10,925 nt of DNA from positions 1 to 10,925 of the forward strand of contig JADLCW010000325.1 of NCBI GenBank assembly GCA_020847015.1, in the 5' to 3' direction. Position 1 is the first letter of the stretch, and each line of letters starts with the position of its first letter. Positions 1-7,188 of this stretch are shown here, piece after piece. The notes under the pieces are model-generated. The model did not search any database and was not told where the DNA came from. It saw nothing but the letters and a program-made list of their open reading frames with translations. This stretch comes from Thermomicrobiales bacterium. GTDB taxonomy: Bacteria > Chloroflexota > Chloroflexia > Thermomicrobiales > UBA6265. The position numbers and the translations under genes are program-made.

Positions 1-473
1 AGTTCTCGCTTGAGCGGAGCCCAGTCGATGTCGAAGAAGTCGGCATATTCCGAGGCCTGCCCGTTCTCCAACACATCTTGCCACCAGAGATTGACGCCGT
101 GCCCGATCCCCATGTGGTTCGGCACGACGTCCAGCAGCAGCCCCATGCCGCGTTGGCGCAGCGCCGCGCTCAGGCGATCGAACGCCGCTTCGTCGCCGAG
201 ATCGGAGCTGAGCGCGGCATAGTCGCTGACGTCATAACCGTGGGCGCTGCCAGGCGAGGCGGCGAAGACGGGCGATGCATAAAGTGCGCCGATGCCCAAT
301 CGTGCGAGATACGGCACGAGCGCGCGGGCGTCATCGAAGGTGAAGTCGGCGTTGAGCTGGAGCCGATAGGTCGCGGCGGGGAGGAGCGCCCCGCCGGGTA
401 GGCGGAGTAACCGGCCCGCTTCGGCCGCTGATGCGACCTGCGAATCTTTCTGGACTCCGGGTTGCTGCTGCAC
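1..473 (-). CDS. treY: Malto-oligosyltrehalose synthase TreY, N-terminal part (cut by window edge)
   Basis: TreY is a cytoplasmic GH13 enzyme that converts the reducing-end alpha-1,4 link of a maltodextrin into the alpha,alpha-1,1 link of trehalose, leaving maltooligosyl trehalose for TreZ. The visible 157 residues contain the family opening ATYRLQL (residues 34-40), the ASPVFAASPGSAHGYD segment (66-81), and GH13 region I DVVPNH (115-120), followed by the TreY-like G-x-x-N-L-W-W-Q-D stretch near 126-133. The remainder lies left of position 1. The start is a GTG, the only ATG/GTG/TTG in frame after the end of the upstream debranching gene. Its Shine-Dalgarno is poor (GGAG about 17 nt upstream), so the exact start is uncertain. 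The roughly 30 residues before the conserved core are polar and look unstructured. The gene lies 89 nt downstream of the debranching gene on the same strand, which suggests one operon. The family call is firm; the start is not. Confidence 0.93.
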   Translation of the reverse strand, partial: MQQQPGVQKDSQVASAAEAGRLLRLPGGALLPAATYRLQLNADFTFDDARALVPYLARLGIGALYASPVFAASPGSAHGYDVSDYAALSSDLGDEAAFDRLSAALRQRGMGLLLDVVPNHMGIGHGVNLWWQDVLENGQASEYADFFDIDWAPLKRE

Positions 474-562
474 GAGATTCGTCGTCCGTTCTCCGCGCGT
501 GTCGGGCTGCCGGGGCGCCTCGTGGATGGGTTCCCCAAGATTGGCGCCAGAGTGCGCCAGGG

Positions 563-2695
563 TCAGCAGCGGCTCAGCAGCATTAGCGAACGGGCGGCGA
601 GTTCGAACGGCTCTCCGGCGTGCACCAATCGGCCGCCGCCGATCTCGCTGGTGGTGGTGTCGATGTCCACGTCCCACGCGCCGTTCTTGCCATCCTCGGG
701 CAAGGTGAACGACACCGGTTCGTGGTGACCGTTGAGCAGGATGAACAGGTCGTCATCGGTGAGCTGCTCGCCCTCGGCATTGGTTTCGGTGAGCGCGGCG
801 CCGCCCAGGCGCATCCCGAGCGCGCGCACCCAGCCTTCTTCCCACTCCTGGTCAGTCATCGGCTCGCCGTCCGGACGGAACCAGGCCAAATCCTCCACTG
901 GCGAACCGCGAATGGTCCGACCCTGGAAGAAGCCCGGGCGGCCGAGGCTGGGGTGGCGATCGCGCAAGGCGGTCAGACCGCGGGTGAACGCGAGCAACTC
1001 GCGGTCGGCGTCGTTGAGATTCCAATCGACCCAGGTGATGTCGTTGTCCTGGCAGAAGGCGTTGTTGTTGCCGTCCTGAGTGCGCCCGATCTCGTCGCCA
1101 TGGGAGATCATCGGCACGCCCTGCGACACCAGCAGCGTCGCCAGGAAGTTGCGCTTGGTCTTGGCGCGGGAGGCGAGGATTGCCGGATCGTTGGTGGGGC
1201 CTTCGACGCCGTGATTCCAGGAGATGTTGTCGTCCGTGCCGTCGCGGTTGCCCTCGCCGTTGGCCTCATTGTGCTTTTCGTTGTAAGAGACCAAATCCTC
1301 CAGCGTGAAGCCGTCGTGCGCGGTGACGAAGTTGATGCTGGCGGCGGGGTGACGCCCGTCGCCCTGGTACAGATCCGACGATCCGGTCAGACGATAGGCG
1401 AGATCCGAGACTGCCACATCGCCGCCCTTCCAGAAGGAGCGCACGGTATCGCGGTACTTGCCGTTCCACTCGCTCCACAACCAGGGGAAGTTGCCGACCT
1501 GATAGCCTCCTTCGCCGACGTCCCACGGCTCGGCGATCAGCTTGACCTGAGACAGCACCGGGTCCTGATGCATGACGTCAAAGAAGGAGCCGAGCCGATC
1601 GACATCGTGGAATTCGCGAGCCAGCGCCGACGCCAGATCGAATCGAAAGCCATCGACGTGCATCTCCAGCACCCAGTAGCGCAGCGAATCCGCAATGAGT
1701 TGCAGCACCTGGGGGTGGACGGCGTTGAGGGTGTTGCCGGTGCCCGTGTAGTCCATGTAGTAGCGCGGATCGTCCGGCATGAGGCGGTAGTAGGACGTAT
1801 TGTCGATGCCGCGAAAGCTGAGCGTGGGACCGAGCTGATTGCCCTCGGCGGTGTGGTTGTAGACGACATCGAGAATGACTTCCAGCCCGGCGGCATGCAG
1901 CGCCTTGACCATCGTCTTGAACTCGGTCACCTGACCACCGCCGTCGCCGGCGGAGGAATAGCGAGCCTCGGGGGCGAAAAAGCCGATGGTGTTGTACCCC
2001 CAGTAGTTGCGCAACCCCACCTCCAGCAGATGCTTGTCATCCAGGAACGCGTGCACCGGCAGCAACTCGACGGCGGTGACGCCCAGCTTGTGCAGGTAGT
2101 CGATGATGGGGGGTGACGCTAGAGCGGCGTAAGTTCCCCGCAGGCCCGGCGGCACATCGGGATGGCGTTCGGTCAGACCTTTGACGTGCAGCTCGTAGAT
2201 GATCGAATCGTGCAATGCGATGCCGGGTGGTCGGTCGGCGCCCCAGTCGAACCGCTCGTCGATGACGATCGCCTTGGGCACGCCGGCCGCGTCGTCGCGC
2301 TCATCCATTATCAGATCGTCGGCGCTTCCCTCCGGGTAGCCGAACACCGGCGCATCCCAGTCCACGCGGCCGGCGATCGCCTTCGCATAGGGGTCGATCA
2401 ACAACTTGTGCGCGTTGAAACGCAGACCTTTTTTCGGGTCCCACGGCCCATTCACGCGGTAGCCGTATCGCTGACCGGGACCGAGACCCGGGAGGTAGCC
2501 GTGCCACACGTAGGCCGTCACCTCTCGCAGCGGCATACAGCGCTGTTGCTCGCCACGCTCATCGAACAGGCACAACTCGACACCGGTCGCGTGCTCGCTG
2601 AACAGCGCGAAGTTGACGCCGTCGCCGTCCCACGTTGCCCCGAGCGGGACGCGTTTGCCCGGGCGCACCCGCATCTGCTGCTCCACCGCGACCAT
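563..2695 (-). CDS. glgX: Glycogen debranching enzyme GlgX/TreX (isoamylase-type, GH13)
   Basis: This enzyme hydrolyses alpha-1,6 branch points of glycogen or maltodextrins in the cytoplasm; beside treY it probably acts as TreX, supplying linear chains for trehalose synthesis. With the start chosen here it has 710 residues, the usual family length. An N-terminal CBM48-like domain (PLGATWDGDGVNFALF near residues 17-32) is followed by the GH13 barrel with all four signature regions: DVVYNH (276-281), GFRFD with nucleophile D353, AEPWD with acid/base E389, and TAHDGF with D461. A GTG 22 codons further upstream (2761) keeps the frame open, but the ATG at 2695 has a strong AAGGAG 5 nt before it and begins just ahead of the conserved core, so I prefer it. 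It lies between the SIS gene (117 nt upstream) and treY (89 nt downstream), all on one strand. No damage is seen. The choice between the names glgX and treX rests on context only. Confidence 0.96.
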   Translation of the reverse strand: MVAVEQQMRVRPGKRVPLGATWDGDGVNFALFSEHATGVELCLFDERGEQQRCMPLREVTAYVWHGYLPGLGPGQRYGYRVNGPWDPKKGLRFNAHKLLIDPYAKAIAGRVDWDAPVFGYPEGSADDLIMDERDDAAGVPKAIVIDERFDWGADRPPGIALHDSIIYELHVKGLTERHPDVPPGLRGTYAALASPPIIDYLHKLGVTAVELLPVHAFLDDKHLLEVGLRNYWGYNTIGFFAPEARYSSAGDGGGQVTEFKTMVKALHAAGLEVILDVVYNHTAEGNQLGPTLSFRGIDNTSYYRLMPDDPRYYMDYTGTGNTLNAVHPQVLQLIADSLRYWVLEMHVDGFRFDLASALAREFHDVDRLGSFFDVMHQDPVLSQVKLIAEPWDVGEGGYQVGNFPWLWSEWNGKYRDTVRSFWKGGDVAVSDLAYRLTGSSDLYQGDGRHPAASINFVTAHDGFTLEDLVSYNEKHNEANGEGNRDGTDDNISWNHGVEGPTNDPAILASRAKTKRNFLATLLVSQGVPMISHGDEIGRTQDGNNNAFCQDNDITWVDWNLNDADRELLAFTRGLTALRDRHPSLGRPGFFQGRTIRGSPVEDLAWFRPDGEPMTDQEWEEGWVRALGMRLGGAALTETNAEGEQLTDDDLFILLNGHHEPVSFTLPEDGKNGAWDVDIDTTTSEIGGGRLVHAGEPFELAARSLMLLSRC

Positions 2696-2700
2696 GCGCG

Positions 2701-2706
2701 CTCCTT
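2701..2706 (-). promoter_or_regulatory. Shine-Dalgarno site that sets the glgX/treX start
   Basis: The minus strand reads AAGGAG here, followed by 5 nt and then ATG at 2695. This is a near-ideal ribosome binding site. The in-frame GTG at 2761 has only a GAGGGA about 15 nt upstream, so the shorter protein is favoured. Confidence 0.75.
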
Positions 2707-2812
2707 CGTCCGCCGCGACGCCGCTCGCGTTGCGTTCGCCAAACTCTGGGGCGAGAAGCACGACGCGTGCCGTGTCCCTCGCGTCGGATGTGCGCGGGTT
2801 ACGGAGCGACCG

Positions 2813-3988
2813 CTACCAGTCGCTGGCGCCCTCGGCGATGGCCGCCGCTTCTCGGTACGACGCCTCCTCGCGGCGGATTAGATCCGGATTCACCCCGGCT
2901 TGAGCGATCGCCGCCAGCGTGAGGGTCTGCAGCGCCGCGGCGCCGTTCAGCAGCGGCCATAGGCGGGGCAAGGGCGATGCCGGCGCTTCGGGCAGCGTCA
3001 CTCGGCCGCCGGGAGTCAGCGCGGGGTCGAGCGCGGCGGCGGCTGCAGGCGATAAGAGCGCCGCAGTCCGCATGCCGAGACGCGCCGCCGCTTCCGCCGC
3101 CAGCGCCAGACGCGCATCGCGGCGTGCAGCTCCCACGTCGTCGAGCGCGATGAGGATCAGACCGACGCTCGCATCGCAGGCAACCAGATGACCGTGCAGC
3201 AGCGTCTCCAGGTGGCGCGCGACGCAGGGTGCGCGCGGTCCCTCCTCCATCTTCAGCGCCAGCTCTCGGGCGGTGATTTCGTCGGCGCCGAATCCGCAGA
3301 CGAGGATTGGTCGCTGCGCGCCGAGTCGCTCGGCGATTGGTGGCGCCTGGTTGGTTGTCGCTTCCTGCGCCTCGATGAGGCCTTGCGCGACGGCCGTCGC
3401 GATGAGAGCGCCGCCGGCAATGGCGGACCCGATGGCGGCGCCGGCAAGCATCATCGAGCCATAGGCGAGGGTATGGCACCAGGAACGGTCGAGCGCCGGG
3501 GTGACGAACGCCACATCGGCGACTGAGGCGATGGCGCCATCGGCGCGCCCGGTGATGGCGACGACGTCAGCCCCTGCCGCGTGCGCCGCTTCGGCGGCCA
3601 GCAGTGTGGCGCGCGTGCCGCCGTCGTGAGAGATGGCGAGGCAAATGCCGCCCGGGCGCGGATCGAACGCCGCCTCCAGCGCTTGTCGCGCCTCCACTAG
3701 CCCGCCGCGCAACCCCTGCTGGCGCAGCCCGTCGTCGAGCAGCGCGGCGATCGCCTGCGCGCCATGTTCGCTCGTGCCGCAACCCGCGACCACCACTGGC
3801 GCCCCACGTTGGGCGGCAAGCAGAATTCGCTCGGCGATATCAGGTGCGACCGGGTTGCCGAGAATCGGCTCGACCAGCGCCGGTTGCGCCGCGATCATCT
3901 CGGCCATGACCCATGGCGGCCCAGCGCGGAACTCCGGCCAGTCCTCGCCGCGCCACTCCGCCGTCGTGTCGATCTGGGCATCAGTCAT
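2813..3988 (-). CDS. Two-domain SIS protein, GlmS isomerase-like (phosphosugar binding)
   Basis: This 391-residue protein resembles the isomerase half of glucosamine-6-phosphate synthase, without a glutaminase domain. SIS domain 1 (about 50-190) carries the sugar-phosphate loop GCGTSEHGA (70-78) and SHDGGT (120-125), matching the Ser/Thr-rich loop of GlmS. SIS domain 2 (about 220-370) has VCGFGADEITARELALKMEE (230-249) and ETLLHGHL (261-268), aligning with the GlmS E..KHGPL segment whose histidine acts in ring opening. The C-terminus NPDLIRREEASYREAA is of the type seen in stand-alone SIS proteins. It could be an aminosugar-phosphate isomerase/deaminase or a sugar-sensing protein; the substrate cannot be read from sequence. 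The ATG has GAGG about 7-8 nt upstream. It lies first in a likely minus-strand operon with the debranching and treY genes, and diverges from the C45 hydrolase gene. Confidence 0.85.
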   Translation of the reverse strand: MTDAQIDTTAEWRGEDWPEFRAGPPWVMAEMIAAQPALVEPILGNPVAPDIAERILLAAQRGAPVVVAGCGTSEHGAQAIAALLDDGLRQQGLRGGLVEARQALEAAFDPRPGGICLAISHDGGTRATLLAAEAAHAAGADVVAITGRADGAIASVADVAFVTPALDRSWCHTLAYGSMMLAGAAIGSAIAGGALIATAVAQGLIEAQEATTNQAPPIAERLGAQRPILVCGFGADEITARELALKMEEGPRAPCVARHLETLLHGHLVACDASVGLILIALDDVGAARRDARLALAAEAAARLGMRTAALLSPAAAAALDPALTPGGRVTLPEAPASPLPRLWPLLNGAAALQTLTLAAIAQAGVNPDLIRREEASYREAAAIAEGASDW

Positions 3989-4113
3989 GGTCGATCCTCA
4001 GGCCGTTCCAGCCCGCTATGCGCCGGCGCCCGACGCGCCCTGCCGCCTGGCGAACTGCTTGCGGCGCAGACGCTACCATGTGCGGCAAGAGAGGCGCGAG
4101 GAGGAATCGCACG
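3989..4113. promoter_or_regulatory. Short divergent intergenic region, likely two promoters
   Basis: The 125 bp between the divergent starts of the SIS gene and the C45 hydrolase gene must hold both promoters unless one gene is read from elsewhere. I see no convincing -35/-10 pair; a TACCAT at 4075-4080 is the closest -10-like match for the plus strand, with no good -35. The clear element is AGGAGG at 4099-4104, the ribosome binding site of the C45 gene. Confidence 0.4.
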
Positions 4114-5187
4114 ATGACGGTGACGACCACGAAGCGTGTGTTGCTGACGGTTGATTGTGTCGGGGGGCCGCGCGAGCGCGGGCGCGCCCACGGCGAAGTG
4201 TTGCGCGAGTCGATCGCGGACGGGCTGGGTCGCTGGATGGAGGCGATCGCGCGACGCCAGGGGATGGACCCGGACGCCTATGTCGCGGAGTTCCTGGCCG
4301 CGACCGAGTTCCTGCCCGCGATCCGGCGCTGGACTCCAGATCTCGAAGTCGAAATCGCCGGCATCGCTGAAGGGGCCGATCAGCCATTGGCGCGAATGCT
4401 CGCGTTCAACCTGCTTGATGAAGAATGGGAATTCGCCAAGGCGCGGGCGGCGCTCGCCCCCGGATGCACCGTCGCCTGTCTGACCCATGGCGAGACCGGA
4501 GCGCCGGTGCTGGCGCAGACGATGGACATCCCGCAACTGCATGACAGCACGCAGACGGTGCTCCGGATGCGACCGGAGGATGGACCGGAGCAACTGGTGC
4601 TGGCGTTCGCCGGCGCGATTGGACTCAACGGCTGCAATGCGGCTGGGGTCGGTGTGGTGGTCAACAACCTGGAGGTGCTGACCTCCTCGCCGCGCGGTTT
4701 ACCGGTCGCGTTCGTGACGCGCGGTATCTTGGCCCGCCCCACGCTGGCCGCAGCCGCCGAATTCGTGCAGGCAGTCCCGCACGCCACCGGCCAGCACTAT
4801 GCAATTGGCGATCCGACAGGATTGCGCGCATTCGAAGGCTGGGGAGGCGGCGTGGCCGAATTGCCGATCGATGGCGACAGCTACGCCCATGCCAACCACC
4901 CGCTGGGGGCTGACGATCTGCGCGGCGACCCCGAGCCAGCTTATGCGGGCAGTCACACCCGCGAACGATACGCTTGCGCCTGCGCAGGCGTCGCCGAAGC
5001 GACCAGCCAGACGGCGATCGAAGCGGTGTTGAACGACGAAACGGCGCCGATTAGTCTGACGGCGAGAGGCGGCTACATGACCTTTGCCGCGGTCAGCATG
5101 GAATTGTCGACGCCTCCCCGGTTCCGAGTGGCTCCCGGTCCGCCGCATCAGACGCCGTGGCAACAAGTCCTCTTCACGAATTCATAA
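4114..5187 (+). CDS. C45-family Ntn-hydrolase, acyl-CoA:6-APA acyltransferase-like
   Basis: This 357-residue protein fits the C45 (acyl-CoA:6-aminopenicillanic acid acyltransferase-like) amide hydrolases, which mature by cutting themselves before a cysteine that becomes the N-terminal nucleophile. The likely site is Gly117-Cys118 in APGCTVACLT. It is preceded by the RGRAHGE segment (22-28), typical of the family's N-terminus, and by the FNLLDEEW helix (98-105). Downstream come TMDIP (about 134-138) and a GLNGCNAAGVGVVVNNL stretch, the family's G-x-N-G-x-N-x-x-G core. Substrates of bacterial members are mostly unknown amides or N-acyl compounds, so no specific reaction is claimed. The frame is open to 3913, but ATG 4114 has AGGAGG nine nt before it and starts at the conserved region. 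No signal peptide is seen, so it is probably cytoplasmic. The MlrC-like gene follows after 116 nt on the same strand, perhaps co-transcribed. Confidence 0.85.
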   Translation: MTVTTTKRVLLTVDCVGGPRERGRAHGEVLRESIADGLGRWMEAIARRQGMDPDAYVAEFLAATEFLPAIRRWTPDLEVEIAGIAEGADQPLARMLAFNLLDEEWEFAKARAALAPGCTVACLTHGETGAPVLAQTMDIPQLHDSTQTVLRMRPEDGPEQLVLAFAGAIGLNGCNAAGVGVVVNNLEVLTSSPRGLPVAFVTRGILARPTLAAAAEFVQAVPHATGQHYAIGDPTGLRAFEGWGGGVAELPIDGDSYAHANHPLGADDLRGDPEPAYAGSHTRERYACACAGVAEATSQTAIEAVLNDETAPISLTARGGYMTFAAVSMELSTPPRFRVAPGPPHQTPWQQVLFTNS

Positions 5188-5303
5188 ATTCATGGGACAA
5201 GCGCGGTATTGCTGACTCGCTGGGCGCTGGCCAGTTGGACGCAGGCGGCACGGATGCACTGCGCCCGACCGGCGGCAAGCTGGCGAGGATGACGGAGGCT
5301 TCG

Positions 5304-5867
5304 ATGCGGATCGTGACCGGCGGCATCGCTCAGGAGACCAACACGTTCCAGTGGCAACCAACGACCTTGGATGATTTCGCGCACCCCGGGTTCGGCACGC
5401 TCGCCCGGGGGTCGGAGATCCTTGCGCTCGAGGGTACGGGAACCGTGTATGGCGGTGCGGTGCGCCGGGCGCGGGAACTGGGCGTCGAGCTGATTCCGAC
5501 CACCTATGCGACCGTCATGCCCGGCGGGCGTGTCGAGCGAGCGGCGTTCGATGCCCTGCGCGATGAAATCCTTGCTGGCATCCGGGCGGCCGGGCCGATC
5601 GATGGCGTGCTGCTGGTGCTTCATGGGGCGATGGCGCTGACCGACCAGGATGACGCCGAAGGCGAACTGTTGGCGGCCGTGCGCCGGATCGTCGGACCAG
5701 ACACGCCGATCGCCGCGCCGCTCGATCTGCACACTAATCTGTCTGACGTGATGATGGACGAAGCGGACGTCTTCGTCGGCTACAAGGAGTACCCGCATGT
5801 CGACATGCCCGAAACCGGCGCCCGAGCGCTGGAGATGCTAGTCGATGCGATTAGGGGCAAGACTTAG
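5304..5867 (+). CDS. M81/MlrC-family metallohydrolase, N-terminal half (ends at in-frame TAG)
   Basis: This 187-residue product is the N-terminal (M81, formerly DUF1485) domain of the MlrC family, named for the microcystin-degradation protein MlrC. It starts MRIVTGGIAQETNTF, the family opening. It carries HGAMA (108-112), DLHTN (141-145) and GYKEYPHVDMPETG (159-172), the conserved His/Asp motifs presumed to bind metal. Full-length family members are about 490-510 residues; this one stops after RGKT at a TAG (5865-5867), at the junction with the C-terminal domain, which continues in the same frame. The frame is open back to 5157, but ATG 5304 has GGAGG 5 nt upstream and coincides with the family start. 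Both halves with the stop replaced would give about 505 residues. Whether this half folds and works alone is unknown. Read it with the next entry; it may be the 5' part of a pseudogene. Confidence 0.82.
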   Translation: MRIVTGGIAQETNTFQWQPTTLDDFAHPGFGTLARGSEILALEGTGTVYGGAVRRARELGVELIPTTYATVMPGGRVERAAFDALRDEILAGIRAAGPIDGVLLVLHGAMALTDQDDAEGELLAAVRRIVGPDTPIAAPLDLHTNLSDVMMDEADVFVGYKEYPHVDMPETGARALEMLVDAIRGKT

Positions 5868-5873
5868 CCGACG

Positions 5874-6821
5874 ATGGCGCACACGCGGCTGCCGCTGATC
5901 GCGCCGAATCAGTCGATGGTCACGACCTGGCAATCGCCGCTAAAAATCGCCATCGACCGCGCTCGCGAACTGGAGCGGGAACCGGGTGTGCTGGCGGCCA
6001 CTGTGCTGGGCGGATTTCCGTTCGCCGATGTGCCATTCGCCGGAATCGCGACGATCGTCGTGACCGATGGCGACGCTGCGCTTGCCCGCCGCCATGCCGA
6101 CGAACTTGCGGCGATCTGCTGGGAGCGGCGCGACGATTTCACGATCCATCCAGTTCCGGCTGCCGCGGCAGTAGCCGAGGCGATGGCCGCTTCCCCGGGA
6201 TCTGTCTACGTGCTGGCCGATATCGCTGATTCCGGCGCCAGCGGCGCCGCCGGGGACGGCACGGTGTTGCTCGCGGCGTTGCTGGAGGCAAACGCCCGCT
6301 CGGCTGCCGTCGCCCAGATCATGGATGCCGAAGCGGTCGCCGCCTGCATCGAGGCGGGCGTCGGCAGCGAGGTGACGCTGCGGGTGGGCGGCAAGCACGA
6401 CGATCTGCACGGGTCGCCCGTCGAGATCATCGGCATCGTCCGCTCGATCCATACGGGGAGTTTTCCGCTGGCGGGACCGATGGGCGCGGGTACGATGGCG
6501 AGTCGAGGCCGCACCGTGGTGCTGGAGATCGGCGGTCCCGACGGAATCGAACTTCAATTGACCGAATTGCGGGGCCACCCGCACGATCTCAATTATTTTC
6601 GTGCCTTCGGCATCGAACCGACCGAGCGGCGCATGTTGGCGCTGAAGAGCGCCGCACATTTCCGCGCGGCGTTCGAACCGATCGCGACGAAGGTGATCGA
6701 AGTCGATGCGCCGGGCATCAGCACGCCGAATCTGTCGTCGCTCGACTATCGGGCGCTGCGCCGGCCGATCTATCCGCTCGACCCGGAGGCGCGCTGGTCG
6801 CCTGCGTCGCAGATGCTTTGA
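5874..6821 (+). CDS. MlrC C-terminal half, in frame after the TAG
   Basis: This 315-residue stretch is the rest of an MlrC-family protein. It begins MAHTRLPLIAPNQSM, matching the interdomain segment of full-length members. It continues through GGFPFADVPFAG, VVTDGDAALARRHADELAA, a degenerate glycine-rich ADIADSGASGAAGDGT motif, and a normal C-terminus near RPIYPLDPEARWSP. Its frame is identical to that of the upstream half: TAG, two codons (CCG ACG), then this ATG. No good Shine-Dalgarno precedes the ATG (AGGGG lies 16 nt away), so separate expression would probably need reinitiation after the upstream stop; readthrough would give one protein. There is no frameshift or other decay in 315 codons, which argues for a recent stop, an error in the sequence, or retained function. 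The next gene begins 367 bp downstream. Confidence 0.8.
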   Translation: MAHTRLPLIAPNQSMVTTWQSPLKIAIDRARELEREPGVLAATVLGGFPFADVPFAGIATIVVTDGDAALARRHADELAAICWERRDDFTIHPVPAAAAVAEAMAASPGSVYVLADIADSGASGAAGDGTVLLAALLEANARSAAVAQIMDAEAVAACIEAGVGSEVTLRVGGKHDDLHGSPVEIIGIVRSIHTGSFPLAGPMGAGTMASRGRTVVLEIGGPDGIELQLTELRGHPHDLNYFRAFGIEPTERRMLALKSAAHFRAAFEPIATKVIEVDAPGISTPNLSSLDYRALRRPIYPLDPEARWSPASQML

Positions 6822-6864
6822 CTGCGTGCCCGCCGTGATGGCTGAGCGCCACGACATTCGAGAT

Positions 6865-6886
6865 CCGCCAGATCAGCTGATCGCGG
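6865..6886 (+). terminator. Weak hairpin 3' of the MlrC gene (possible terminator)
   Basis: The arms CCGC and GCGG flank the 12-bp palindrome GATCAGCTGATC (6871-6882), with a 2-nt bulge (CA) on one side. As RNA this could fold into an 8-bp stem with an AGCT loop, 43 nt after the stop codon. No T-run follows, so it may be a weak or Rho-assisted terminator, or a protein-binding palindrome. Confidence 0.25.
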
Positions 6887-6904
6887 CTGCGACTGTGCCA
6901 TCCA

Positions 6905-7020
6905 GAGTAAGTGTGAGAGATATTGGATTTAAAGTCATATTATTGCTGAATGGTTAACCTATATAATTTATTCTAATGATGAAATTCACTATGATAGACC
7001 TCACTATTATTCAGAGTGAC
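6905..7020 (+). promoter_or_regulatory. AT-rich promoter island with TATAAT box
   Basis: In otherwise GC-rich DNA this stretch is strikingly AT-rich. It contains a perfect -10 hexamer TATAAT at 6962-6967. No good -35 lies at the usual distance (TTATTG at 6940-6945 leaves 16 nt but is a poor match). Transcription from here would begin near 6975 and give a leader of about 215 nt before the cysteine-rich exported protein gene. TCACTAT occurs twice, at 6986-6992 and 7001-7007, 15 bp apart and just past the expected start site, and could be an operator. Confidence 0.4.
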
Positions 7021-7067
7021 ACGAGGAAGATCGGCGCCCCGGAAGCAGAACAACATCCCCGTGTCGC
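7016..7067 (+). promoter_or_regulatory. Stem-loop in the leader of the cysteine-rich protein gene
   Basis: GTGACACG (7016-7023) can pair with CGTGTCGC (7060-7067): seven Watson-Crick pairs and one G-U. After one A-C mismatch, two more G-C pairs extend the stem inward. The loop of about 30 nt holds GGCGCC. It lies between the TATAAT box and the start codon at 7189. No known riboswitch is recognised. The rest of the 6822-7188 gap shows no gene I can support. Confidence 0.25.
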
Positions 7068-7188
7068 AGCGACTGGTCGACGAGCGCCGACCGTTCGGCC
7101 AGGTTCGCTCGTAAGGCGCGCGGCGCGCAGTGGCGAGGCGCGTGCGAAGCCGCTGGCATGTTTGCTGGTTCCGCATGGAGGGATGCCC

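Noticed and set aside
620..2116. Long open frame (498 codons) on the plus strand
   Set aside because: It lies entirely antisense to the well-supported debranching enzyme gene, and its translation has no recognisable motif. Such antisense frames are common in GC-rich coding DNA.
2696..2761. 22-codon N-terminal extension of the debranching enzyme from GTG 2761
   Set aside because: The ATG at 2695 has AAGGAG at ideal spacing and begins at the conserved domain; the extension has no family support.
3913..4113. 67-codon upstream extension of the C45 hydrolase
   Set aside because: It would overlap the divergent SIS gene; the AGGAGG at 4099-4104 points to ATG 4114, where homology-like sequence begins.
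5157..5303. Upstream extension of the MlrC N-terminal half
   Set aside because: It overlaps the end of the C45 gene. ATG 5304 has GGAGG 5 nt away and matches the family start M-R-I-x-x-G-G-I.
6976..7188. N-terminal extension of the cysteine-rich protein from ATG 6976
   Set aside because: No ribosome site lies before 6976, and the extension would bury the twin-arginine leader; GGAGGG at 7177-7182 supports ATG 7189.
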